A stretch of 41,263 bases of DNA from Chlamydiota bacterium. Lineage in GTDB: Bacteria; Chlamydiota; Chlamydiia; Chlamydiales; Parachlamydiaceae. Positions within the stretch are counted from its first letter, which is position 1; every line of letters starts with the position of its first letter. Below are positions 1 to 7,195 of the stretch, in pieces. The translations under genes and the position numbers were made by a program. The DNA lies in the NCBI GenBank assembly GCA_013288825.1, contig JABDBC010000016.1:1-41263 (forward strand), in the 5' to 3' direction. The notes under the pieces are model-generated. The model ran no database searches. It had not been told where the DNA came from and saw only the letters and a list, made by a program, of their open reading frames with translations.

Positions 1-13
1 AGACGTTAGCGAA

Positions 14-87
14 GGGGTATTAGCTCAGTTGGTTAGAGCGCCACGTTGACATCGTGGAGGTCAGCTGTTCGAGTCAGCTATATCCCA
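14..87 (+). tRNA. tRNA-Val (anticodon GAC)
   Basis: A full cloverleaf can be folded by eye. The 7-bp acceptor stem (14-20 with 80-86, one G-T wobble) is followed by a D arm GCTC/GAGC, an anticodon stem CCACG/CGTGG around loop TTGACAT (anticodon GAC, valine), a 5-nt variable loop, a T stem AGCTG/CAGCT with loop TTCGAGT, and discriminator A at 87. The 3' CCA is not encoded. A long palindrome follows at once. Confidence 0.93.
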
Positions 88-115
88 TATTTTCCGCTAT
101 TGAATATGACAAGCC

Positions 116-260
116 CATCCAAAAGATAGGGCTTTAATGACTTAAAAATCCCTCTGCGTCTCTCCGACTCCGCGTCTCTGCGTTAATCATTATAAAAAAT
201 TTAACGCAGAGACGGGGAGACGCAGAGAGGGACTTATAAGACATTAAAGCCACCTCTTGG
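116..260. repeat. Intergenic palindrome, 'CGCAGAGACG' family
   Basis: The left arm (about 116-185) and right arm (about 210-260) are near reverse complements, both built from CTCTGCGTCTC / GAGACGCAGAG runs, around a short AT-rich loop. The same arm type recurs at 19182-19290, and its outer part is recognisable at about 15300 and 17415. The element separates tRNA-Val from the next gene and could act as a terminator, but it is much longer than a usual one. Confidence 0.85.
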
Positions 261-314
261 ACGAAATTATACCAATAGCCTATTTTTCATCATCACTTTT
301 GCCCATCGGCCCAC

Positions 315-1973
315 ATGCCTCTTGCACAACCTATTCTCTCTCAATCCGCCATTCAGCTCCTCGCTTATGCTGTCTGCGATACATTCCCGGGTAGTCTCCT
401 CGTCGGAAGCTCCTTTTCCAATATCGACTTTTCCCTCGATGTCATCCTCCATTGCCCTCTCGACTCACAAGGATTAATCCTCCTCGAAGAGAAAATGCGA
501 CATGTCATAAAAGCCGATCTTCCTGTACAATCCCTTGAAATGATGCGCGAAAACGCTGTAAATTTTTTACGCCATCATAAACAAGATATCAAAGCTGATA
601 TCGTCAGTTTCAACCGCTCTAATATCGTGCGCATCTTCCAAATGGATGACTTCGTCGATTTCTGCCCGGCCTCACACATGAGCCACTCGGGAGAACTCGG
701 GGTCATTAAACTTCTCGAAGCCGATCCTGTCGAAGTGTTTGTAAAAAATCTTGGATACATGGATGTGATCCGTATCCGAGGTGCCATTTTCACCGACCGC
801 ACTGAACTTAAACGGTTTGTGAAACAAATTGACGAAGCTAAGAAATACGACCATTGCATAATCGGTCCTGAAATGAATCTATTTACAATCGATTCAGAAA
901 CTTTCCGTTGGCTGCCAAAGGGATCTGCACTTGTCGACACCCTGCAGAACTGGGTCCATTCACAACAGCGACAATTGGGTTTCCAACGCATGGATTTACC
1001 TCTTTTACTGCCACAGGATTCCACAAGATCACCAAAGAAAAAATTAGTAACAACCACTATCAACGAAAGGGAATATTTACCATTTCCTACTCCTCAATCT
1101 TTGCCGCTCATTAAAGATCCTTCTATTAACCTCGACCAACCCTTGCGCTATTTTAGCCCAACCAATTATTGCAATCTCGATGCAACGGATCGATTACATG
1201 GCCTCCTGAATCCCCGGTCTGGATTCCTTGAAATCTCTCAAATTCAATGTTCTGGGGAAAAGCTGATAGATGAATTAACTTCAAGCTTGCAATTCATTGG
1301 GAAAATCCTTAAGATATTAGGCTTTAAGCAGCAGTGGCATTTGACCCCAAATCAGAATCCCTCACCAGGAAATGCAAAAGGGTGGCAACACGGCTACAAT
1401 GCTTTAGAGAAGGCTTTGGCCTTATGTAAGTGTGAATGTCTTCTTGACAAACAAGTCGACAGAGAATATGGTCCAAGAGCTGAAGTGGGGCTGACAGATG
1501 CAACCGGACGCGAATGGAGAGGCCCTTTTCTTTCTGTGGACCTAAAGAGTTTGGAAGAAGGCTCCAGAGTGACCTATTCTGTTTTTGGATTGCTTGAGCG
1601 GTTTATTGCCCTGCTCATTGAAAAGCACCAAGGAATACTACCCCTGTGGTTGGCTCCAGAGCAGGTGAGAGTGTTGCCTATATCCAGTAAGAATACTGCT
1701 TATGCAGATGGTATTCTTAGACAAATCGAAGCAGCGGGATTTCGATGCGAAGTGGATTATCGCCCTCTGACGCTGGCTGAAAGAATACTTTGTGCTGAAA
1801 AGGAAAGAGTTCCCTACTTTGTGATAGTAGGCGATAGAGAAGAAAGAAATGGCGTAATCACTGTGCGGCCCTGTCAACAGGGGACCATGAAAAGCGATAT
1901 CTCTTTACCGCTTTTCTTGGACCAGCTGAAACAGGCTGCTCTTCATGAGGAAATTGGGGTTGAGAGTAAATAG
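315..1973 (+). CDS. Degenerate threonyl-tRNA synthetase paralogue
   Basis: The 552-aa protein aligns by eye with ThrS over the second additional domain, the class II core and the C-terminal anticodon-binding domain (from about residue 446, PLWLAPEQV). The N-terminal TGS domain is absent. The editing-domain HxxxH is lost (SAIQLLAYAV near residue 11), although the later DFCPASH (C117, H121) is kept. In the core, motif 2 reads YCNLDATD where ThrS has a CHRNEPSG-like sequence, the AHIFC zinc histidine is replaced (SQIQC), and the motif 3 IHRA histidine is missing (YSVFGLLERF, catalytic-type Arg kept). Two of the three catalytic zinc ligands therefore look absent, so aminoacylation is unlikely. 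It occupies the classical thrS position before infC, and its end overlaps infC by 29 bp. It may be a tRNA-binding or regulatory relic; a functional thrS is expected elsewhere. The ATG start has no strong ribosome binding site. Confidence 0.75.
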   Translation: MPLAQPILSQSAIQLLAYAVCDTFPGSLLVGSSFSNIDFSLDVILHCPLDSQGLILLEEKMRHVIKADLPVQSLEMMRENAVNFLRHHKQDIKADIVSFNRSNIVRIFQMDDFVDFCPASHMSHSGELGVIKLLEADPVEVFVKNLGYMDVIRIRGAIFTDRTELKRFVKQIDEAKKYDHCIIGPEMNLFTIDSETFRWLPKGSALVDTLQNWVHSQQRQLGFQRMDLPLLLPQDSTRSPKKKLVTTTINEREYLPFPTPQSLPLIKDPSINLDQPLRYFSPTNYCNLDATDRLHGLLNPRSGFLEISQIQCSGEKLIDELTSSLQFIGKILKILGFKQQWHLTPNQNPSPGNAKGWQHGYNALEKALALCKCECLLDKQVDREYGPRAEVGLTDATGREWRGPFLSVDLKSLEEGSRVTYSVFGLLERFIALLIEKHQGILPLWLAPEQVRVLPISSKNTAYADGILRQIEAAGFRCEVDYRPLTLAERILCAEKERVPYFVIVGDREERNGVITVRPCQQGTMKSDISLPLFLDQLKQAALHEEIGVESK

Positions 1974-2478
1974 AGAAATACGCACTCCCCGAGTGCGAGT
2001 CATTAGCGAAAAAGGAGAACAGGTTGGTGTTCTCTCGATACAAGAAGCTTTAGCACGTGCTGAAGAACAAGGACTCGATCTAGTCGAAATTTCTGCTGGA
2101 TCAAATCCTCCGGTTTGCAAGATCATCAATTACGGTAAATTCCGCTACGATCAAACAAAACGAGAAAAAGAAAGTAAGAAAGCGCAGCATCAAGTGAAAG
2201 TTAAAGAAGTCAAACTTAAGCCAAACATCGGCCTGCATGACCTCCAAACTAAGGTCAATCACGCACGCGATTTTCTTGCTAAGGGCGACAAAGTGAAAAT
2301 AACTTGCACCTTCAGAGGCCGCGAAATGGCACATACAGACCTTGGCGAAAAAGTGATGGAACAAGTGTGCAAAGATTTAGAAGACGTCGCAACCACAGAA
2401 TCACCGCTAAAACTTTTAGGGCGGATGTTAATCGTGGTGTTGGCACCAGGAGCCAAGAAGAAGAAGGACCCCTCCTAG
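1945..2478 (+). CDS. infC: Translation initiation factor IF-3
   Basis: This is the 177-aa IF-3 with the N-domain signature (VNREIRTPRVRVI, then EALARAEEQGLDLVEIS and PPVCKIINYGKF), a lysine-rich linker and the C-domain (KVKEVKLKPNIGLHDLQTK, then VKITCTFRGREMAH). It binds the 30S subunit and promotes correct initiator tRNA and start-codon selection. The ATG at 1945 lies inside the end of the ThrS-like gene, which suggests translational coupling. Many infC genes use AUU, but no in-frame AUU is needed here. Its stop codon falls in the left arm of the palindrome that follows. infC-rpmI-rplT-pheS is the usual chlamydial order. Confidence 0.97.
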   Translation: MRKLGLRVNREIRTPRVRVISEKGEQVGVLSIQEALARAEEQGLDLVEISAGSNPPVCKIINYGKFRYDQTKREKESKKAQHQVKVKEVKLKPNIGLHDLQTKVNHARDFLAKGDKVKITCTFRGREMAHTDLGEKVMEQVCKDLEDVATTESPLKLLGRMLIVVLAPGAKKKKDPS

Positions 2479-2641
2479 TACACTGTATAGTTATTATTGA
2501 CTATTTGTGGCTGCGTGAAAGCTCCCGGGGTTCAATGATCGCAAAAGGGGTAGTATTGCCTCATACAACCCCTTTTGCGATCATTGAACCCCGGGGCTTT
2601 GACGCGCCACAAATGGTCAATAATAACTTTACAGTGTACTA
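2476..2641. repeat. Palindrome between infC and rpmI
   Basis: This is an almost continuous inverted repeat of about 166 bp. The outer ends are TAGTACACTG and CAGTGTACTA. The inner arms run GGGGTTCAATGATCGCAAAA and its complement, around a loop near 2555. The left arm contains the infC stop codon. It sits inside what is normally one co-transcribed ribosomal cluster, so it may attenuate transcription into rpmI-rplT or protect transcript ends. Confidence 0.88.
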
Positions 2642-2685
2642 GCCAACAGCCGAAACGGAATCAGAATAAAACAGGAGAAATAGCC

Positions 2686-2880
2686 GTGCCCAAAATGAAA
2701 ACAAAAAAGGCCGTTGCGTCAAGATTTCGCGTGACTGCCACAGGAAAGCTTAAAAGAAGCCGTCCCGGAAAACGGCACATATTGACAAAGAAAACCCCTA
2801 AGCGTAAGCGTCAGCTATCACGACCAGGACTTGTCGATCACGGTCAGTTGAAGACTTATAAACGCTTGATGTGTGTATAG
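2686..2880 (+). CDS. rpmI: 50S ribosomal protein L35
   Basis: The 64-aa product begins [20 protein letters not shown] and is very basic, matching L35 in length and sequence ([16 protein letters not shown]). The start is taken as GTG at 2686, with AGGAG about 8 nt upstream. An upstream in-frame ATG at 2575 lies inside the palindrome and would add an un-L35-like leader. It assembles into the large subunit. rplT follows after 27 nt with its own Shine-Dalgarno sequence. Confidence 0.95.
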   Translation: MPKMKTKKAVASRFRVTATGKLKRSRPGKRHILTKKTPKRKRQLSRPGLVDHGQLKTYKRLMCV

Positions 2881-2907
2881 AACAATTTAATTAGTGGAGA
2901 AAATTAT

Positions 2908-3267
2908 ATGGTAAGAGCAACCAACGCAGTGGCCTCAAGACGCCGCAAAAGCCGGTTGCGCCATTTAGCAAAAGGGTTTGTTGGCGATCGCAAAAATCAC
3001 CTACGTCTGACAACCGAAGCTGTAATGCGCGCAATGGCATACAACTATCGCCACCGCAAAGAACGCAAACGCGATTTCCGCAGATTGTGGATCGTGCGTA
3101 TCAGCGCAGCGGCCAAGATCAATGGAATTTCCTACAGCAAGTTTATTTGCGGACTCCAAAGAGCGCAGATCGACCTGGATCGCAAAGTGTTGGCAGATAT
3201 GGCCATACGAGATCCAGCAGGCTTTGCCGCAGTGGCAACACAAGCAAAGCAAGCTCTGGCGGCGTAA
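2908..3267 (+). CDS. rplT: 50S ribosomal protein L20
   Basis: The 119-aa protein has the L20 hallmarks: MVRATNAVASRRRKSRLRHLAKGF at the N-terminus, NHLRLTTEAVMRAMAYNYRHRK, then FRRLWIVRISAAAKINGISYSKF. It binds 23S rRNA early in large-subunit assembly. In other bacteria it also represses the infC-rpmI-rplT transcript; whether it does so here cannot be read from the sequence. The stop codon abuts the palindrome at 3266-3389. Confidence 0.97.
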   Translation: MVRATNAVASRRRKSRLRHLAKGFVGDRKNHLRLTTEAVMRAMAYNYRHRKERKRDFRRLWIVRISAAAKINGISYSKFICGLQRAQIDLDRKVLADMAIRDPAGFAAVATQAKQALAA

Positions 3268-3389
3268 AGGACAAAAGGACAAGGGACGTAAAGGACATAA
3301 AGGACCTAAAGGACAGGACGCAATACATTAAGTCCTTTATGTCCCTTGTCCTTTAGGTCCTTTATGTCCTTTACGTCCCTTGTCCTTTC
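3266..3389. repeat. Palindrome, 'AAAGGACGTAAAGGAC' family, between rplT and pheS
   Basis: The left arm is a string of imperfect 10-12-bp units (AAAGGACGTA, AAAGGACATA, AAAGGACCTA). The right arm is the same string inverted (TCCTTTATG, TCCTTTAGG, TCCTTTACG) and ends at the first candidate pheS start codon. The same arm sequence forms the outer shell of the palindrome at 34164-34600. Each arm is thus a short tandem array and the two arrays are mirror images. Confidence 0.9.
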
Positions 3390-4463
3390 ATGTCGGGCAC
3401 GGAAATCATAATGATCAATAGACTGGGTATGACCATGCATCCATCAATAGAATCGCTACACAAACAATTCACGACTGAATTGCAAAAAGCTTCCTCCACT
3501 TCAGAAACTGAAGCCCTCAAAGTAAAATACCTTGGCAAAAAAGGGCCCATCCAAGATCTGATGAAGCTCCTTAAAGAAGTCCCTGCTGATCAACGTCCCG
3601 AATTCGGCAAACAAGTCAATGATTTAAAAGAACACGTCACCTACACATTACTTGAAAAGCATAATTCCCTCCTGGAAAAAGAGGAAAGCTCACGCCTCAT
3701 ACAAGAAAAAATCGATATCACTCTCCCCGGAAGAAAGCATTTTCCAGGTCAAAAGCACGTCATTATACAAACCTTGGACAAAATCATCGACATTCTTTCA
3801 GGAATGGGCTTTGCCGTACAGTATGGACCCGAAATCGACACCGATTATTACAATTTTGAAGCTCTAAACTTCCCTCATGATCACCCTGCACGCGATATGC
3901 AGGACACCTTTTACATCGCTCCTAATGTACTGCTGCGAACACAAACGACAAATGTGCAAACCCACTTAATGGAAAAGGAAAAACCTCCCATTCGAATTAT
4001 AGCCCCTGGAAAAGCCTTTCGCAATGAAACCATTACAGCGCGCTCACATGTGTTTTTTCATCAAGTAGATGGTTTTTATGTCGATAAAGGGGTGACCTTT
4101 GCCGATCTTTTTGCAACGCTGCAAGAATTTATGCAAAAGTTTTTCAGTCCAGACATCCAATTGCGTTTTCGTCCAAGCTACTTCCCATTTGTTGAACCTG
4201 GATTGGAACTCGATGTGAGTTGTATGTCATGTTCCGGAAGCGGATGCAACCTTTGCAAGTATAGTGGATGGCTTGAGGTTGCAGGAGCAGGGATGGTGCA
4301 TCCGGAAGTCTTAAAGACGGGAGATATTGATCCTGAGATCTATACAGGCTATGCATGGGGAATGGGAGTTGAGCGTTTGGTCATGCTTAAGCATCAGATC
4401 AGCGACATTCGGATGTTTACACAGAACGACGTGCGCTTCCTCCGCCAATTCTCGCTAGCGTAA
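3390..4463 (+). CDS. pheS: Phenylalanyl-tRNA synthetase alpha subunit
   Basis: PheS carries the N-terminal coiled-coil that contacts tRNA, then the class II core. Visible motifs are the motif 1 region (GRKHFPGQKHVIIQTLDKI), FPHDHPARDMQDTFY, motif 2 (FRNETITARSHVFFHQVDGFYVD), the phenylalanine pocket (FRPSYFPFVEPGLELDVSC) and motif 3 (GYAWGMGVERLVMLKH). A four-cysteine insert (CMSCSGSGCNLCKYSG) could bind metal. In-frame ATGs occur at 3390, 3411, 3429 and 3435. The first is adjacent to the palindrome, and 3411 or 3435 may be the true start. pheT, its obligate partner, is not next; an unrelated pseudouridine synthase gene follows. Confidence 0.95.
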   Translation: MSGTEIIMINRLGMTMHPSIESLHKQFTTELQKASSTSETEALKVKYLGKKGPIQDLMKLLKEVPADQRPEFGKQVNDLKEHVTYTLLEKHNSLLEKEESSRLIQEKIDITLPGRKHFPGQKHVIIQTLDKIIDILSGMGFAVQYGPEIDTDYYNFEALNFPHDHPARDMQDTFYIAPNVLLRTQTTNVQTHLMEKEKPPIRIIAPGKAFRNETITARSHVFFHQVDGFYVDKGVTFADLFATLQEFMQKFFSPDIQLRFRPSYFPFVEPGLELDVSCMSCSGSGCNLCKYSGWLEVAGAGMVHPEVLKTGDIDPEIYTGYAWGMGVERLVMLKHQISDIRMFTQNDVRFLRQFSLA

Positions 4464-4479
4464 GTCTAGTGTAGGCAAA

Positions 4480-4640
4480 TCTATTCGTGAACGCGCCCGA
4501 GCCCGCGCCCGTTGCCCGAACTTTATCGTAAACTTTATTTTCGCACCCGAACTCAGGGATGATCGGGTTTGGGCAAGGGAAGTTCGGGCAACGGGCGCGG
4601 GCTCGGGCGCGTTCACGATAGGCTCGGGCGTGTTCACGAA
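4480..4640. repeat. GC-rich palindrome, 'GGGCAACGGGCGCGGG' family
   Basis: The arms TGAACGCGCCCGAGCCCGCG (from about 4488) and its complement (up to about 4620) flank a roughly 60-bp centre that itself contains a smaller inverted repeat. After the right arm, a partial copy of its end (GCTCGGGC then GTTCACGA) is repeated directly. A half-copy of this family lies at 17590-17655. It is far more GC-rich than the surrounding genes. Confidence 0.88.
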
Positions 4641-4663
4641 AATTCTACATATCGGAGTGTGTA

Positions 4664-5563
4664 TTGAAAAGCTGGGAAGTGTCCCGTGAAGAGTCAGGTC
4701 AAAAGTTGCTTGCGTTTCTAAAACAAAAAACTGGAGATCAATACTCCTCCCGACAACTCAAAAAAGCTATCGAAGAAAGCCTTTGCCAAATCAATGGACG
4801 CACCGAAAGATTTGCCACCCGCGTCCTCGGCTCTGGAGACAAAATTGCTTTTCAAGAACCCACAACTGACACAAAAAATGTAGTCCCACTCTTTGAAGAA
4901 AAGCGAATTCTGTTTGAAGATAGCGACCTGCTCATCTACGATAAGCCCTCGAACACTTCTTCCGATGATCCTGATTTTCTTAAGGCAATCCAAGGAAAGC
5001 GCACCACCCTTAGATTAACTCACCGCCTCGATCGCGATACAACAGGTGTTTTGATCTTTGCAAAATCCCAAAATGCTGAGATGAAAGTTCTCGATTTTTT
5101 TAAGAAAAGAATGGTCAATAAGACCTATCTAGCACTTGTAGACGGGAACATTAAACAATCGCATGGCTGCATCGACAACTATCTTGGCATTAAAAATCGC
5201 TACCAAGGACAATCTATTTGGGGTAGCGTTGCCAAATCAAAAGGATCTCATGCCATCACAGGGTGGGAATGCTTGCAATCTGGAAATGATGCTGCCCTGG
5301 TCTGCTGCAAGCCGAAAACGGGCAGAACACACCAAATTCGAGTACATATGAGTGAAATGGGACATCCTATTCTTGGCGATTTTCAGTATGGGCGCTCTTT
5401 TCATTGCCAATACCGCGCTCCACGCTATCTGCTACACGCACTTTCCATCGAACTCTCCCACCCTTCTACTGGAGAACCTCTTTTCATCGCTTCATCCATA
5501 CCGCAGGATTTTCAAGAAGCATTAACCTTTTTTGGATTTTATTATGAAATTTCTCATCGTTAA
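4664..5563 (+). CDS. RluA-family RNA pseudouridine synthase
   Basis: The 299-aa protein has an S4-like N-terminal region (about residues 8-65) and a pseudouridine synthase domain with the signature HRLDRDTTG (residues 120-128; D123 is the expected catalytic aspartate). Further family blocks are KTYLALVDG and GRTHQIRVHMSEMGHPILGD. It isomerises uridine in rRNA or tRNA; the target cannot be told from the sequence (RluC, RluD and similar proteins share these motifs). It starts at TTG (4664) with a GGAG upstream. The 3' end overlaps the next gene by 20 bp, so the two are probably co-transcribed. Confidence 0.9.
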   Translation: MKSWEVSREESGQKLLAFLKQKTGDQYSSRQLKKAIEESLCQINGRTERFATRVLGSGDKIAFQEPTTDTKNVVPLFEEKRILFEDSDLLIYDKPSNTSSDDPDFLKAIQGKRTTLRLTHRLDRDTTGVLIFAKSQNAEMKVLDFFKKRMVNKTYLALVDGNIKQSHGCIDNYLGIKNRYQGQSIWGSVAKSKGSHAITGWECLQSGNDAALVCCKPKTGRTHQIRVHMSEMGHPILGDFQYGRSFHCQYRAPRYLLHALSIELSHPSTGEPLFIASSIPQDFQEALTFFGFYYEISHR

Positions 5564-6641
5564 AACATCCTCACTTGGCGATATCGTCCACACTTACCCT
5601 GTACTGCACTATTTGAAAAATCGATTCCCAGAAGCCCATATCGATTGGGTTGTAGAACATTCTTTCGCTGAACTTGTCAGAACTCATCCAAATATTAACC
5701 AGACACTCACTGTCAGCACCAAAACATGGCGACGTGGCAAAGACCTCAAAAGCTTTTCAGAATTCTATAAACAACTCCGAATGCAACAATATGACGCCGT
5801 ATTTGATCTGCAAGGTAACTGTAAGTCTGGTCTGATAACATTCTTCTCTCGCAGCAAAAATAAAGTTGGTTTTGCGAAAAGCAGTGTAGCTGAGTGGCCA
5901 AATTTGTTATTTACGAACCGTCGTTTTAATAGTGTGCCAGGAAGGAATATTCGAGAGGATTATTTGGGCCTCGTGAAAAGCTATTTCGGTGATGATTCCA
6001 TTACGTCTCCAGCAAAAACCATCCTAAATCTTACCCAGCAGCAGTCTGAAGCCTTGTCTAGTATACTGAAAGACCCTTTATTGGACGGAAGAAAAATAGT
6101 GATGGTATGCCCTGGTTCAGCTTGGGCAAACAAAAAAATGACAGACGAAGCGTTGGTGAACTTATTGCATAATGTGCAGCGCAAGATGGAGCCAATTTTC
6201 CTATTTACATGGGGTTCTGAGTTAGAACGGGAGACCTCAACACGCCTTCAGCAGCAGTTTCCACGAAACTCATTGCTTTTGGACAGGCTGGCGCTGCCTT
6301 TATTGCAAAGACTGATGAATGAGATGGATTTAGTGATTGCGATGGATTCGCTGCCTCTGCATTTGGCAGGAACAACCGATGCAGCGACATTAAGTGTTTT
6401 TGGAGCCTCTTCAGCGTTAAAATATCAGCCTGCAGCAGAACAGAACAAGGCTTTTCAAGGGGTGTGTCCGTATGGGAGGACATTTGAGAAGCGGTGTCCG
6501 ATACTGCGCACGTGTAAAACAGGGGCATGCATCCGCAGTCTTACCGGCAACGAGGATGAGCTGCTACAGCGTATTGCACCACGACAAGGCTTTACCACAG
6601 AGATCACAGAGAACACGGAGAGAGGAGGGGAGAAGAAATAA
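5544..6641 (+). CDS. Glycosyltransferase family 9 (heptosyltransferase-like)
   Basis: The start is ATG 5544 (KFLIVKTSSLGDIVHTYPVL), a classic N-terminus for ADP-heptose:LPS heptosyltransferases. The C-terminal nucleotide-sugar half has CPGSAWANKKM and DLVIAMDSLPLHLAGTTDAATLSVFGAS, as in WaaC/WaaF-type enzymes. It probably adds a sugar to the lipopolysaccharide core at the inner membrane. The acceptor is unknown, and chlamydial cores vary in heptose content. The last about 18 residues (TTEITENTERGGEKK) are encoded by repeat-family sequence (ACCACAGAGATCACAGAG) forming the outer arm of the palindrome at 6590-7195. The gene therefore has a repeat-derived tail. Confidence 0.88.
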   Translation: MKFLIVKTSSLGDIVHTYPVLHYLKNRFPEAHIDWVVEHSFAELVRTHPNINQTLTVSTKTWRRGKDLKSFSEFYKQLRMQQYDAVFDLQGNCKSGLITFFSRSKNKVGFAKSSVAEWPNLLFTNRRFNSVPGRNIREDYLGLVKSYFGDDSITSPAKTILNLTQQQSEALSSILKDPLLDGRKIVMVCPGSAWANKKMTDEALVNLLHNVQRKMEPIFLFTWGSELERETSTRLQQQFPRNSLLLDRLALPLLQRLMNEMDLVIAMDSLPLHLAGTTDAATLSVFGASSALKYQPAAEQNKAFQGVCPYGRTFEKRCPILRTCKTGACIRSLTGNEDELLQRIAPRQGFTTEITENTERGGEKK

Positions 6642-7195
6642 CAGGCATACGCAACAAGTTAAGAGATGAAACATCGAGGAAGAAAAGTAACAGGATAAGC
6701 AGGATCGCAAGCGGCAGGATAGGAAGGATAGCAAGCATCCACTTGATAGGTAAAAGAAATTCCAATGAGAAACGCAGAGCGAAGAGTCAGAAAGAAAGTA
6801 AAGGACGATGTCCTTTACTTTCTTTCTGACTCTTCGCTCTGCGTTTCTCAGGGCTTCCTAGATGCTAAATAGCTCTGGAAGCCCTGAAAAATGAAAGCGG
6901 AGTGCGCGAAAGAACATAAAGGGTACTAAAAAAGTTTTAGTCCAATAAAGATCCCTTTATGTTCTTTCGCGCACTCCGCTTTCATTTCTCATTGACTATC
7001 GCACTTTAAGAGGATGCCTGCTATCCTTCCTATCCTGCCGCTTGCGATCCTGCTTATCCTGTTACTTTTCTTCTTCGACATCGCCTGGCTTAATCTGATG
7101 CGTATGCTTGCCTATCCTGTTACTTTTCTCTGTCTCTGCCCTGGCCTGTTGTTTCTCTGCACGTTTCTGGTTTGTGTGATCTCTGTTAAGGCTCT
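6590..7195. repeat. Large four-stem (cloverleaf) palindrome without a cargo gene
   Basis: This fills the gap between two convergent genes. The outer stem pairs about 6590-6744 with about 7010-7195. Its core, GGATAGCAAGCATCC on the left and a close complement on the right, is shared with the palindromes at 19773-20026 and 23170-24015. Inside lie a left hairpin (6766-6850, arms TGAGAAACGCAGAGCGAAGA), a small central hairpin (6850-6885, GGGCTTCC/GGAAGCCC) and a right hairpin (about 6889-6988, arms AAATGAAAGCGGAGTGCGCG). The stop codons of both flanking genes fall within the outermost arms. No gene is seen here; ORFs in it are palindrome artefacts. Confidence 0.85.

Noticed and set aside
575-1063. 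162-aa minus-strand ORF
   Set aside because: It is entirely within the ThrS-like gene on the other strand, without a ribosome binding site or a recognisable family.
3266-3389. Ordinary rho-independent terminator
   Set aside because: It is over 120 bp, made of tandem units, lacks a U tract and lies within the rplT-pheS cluster. It may still stop transcription, but it is not a standard terminator.
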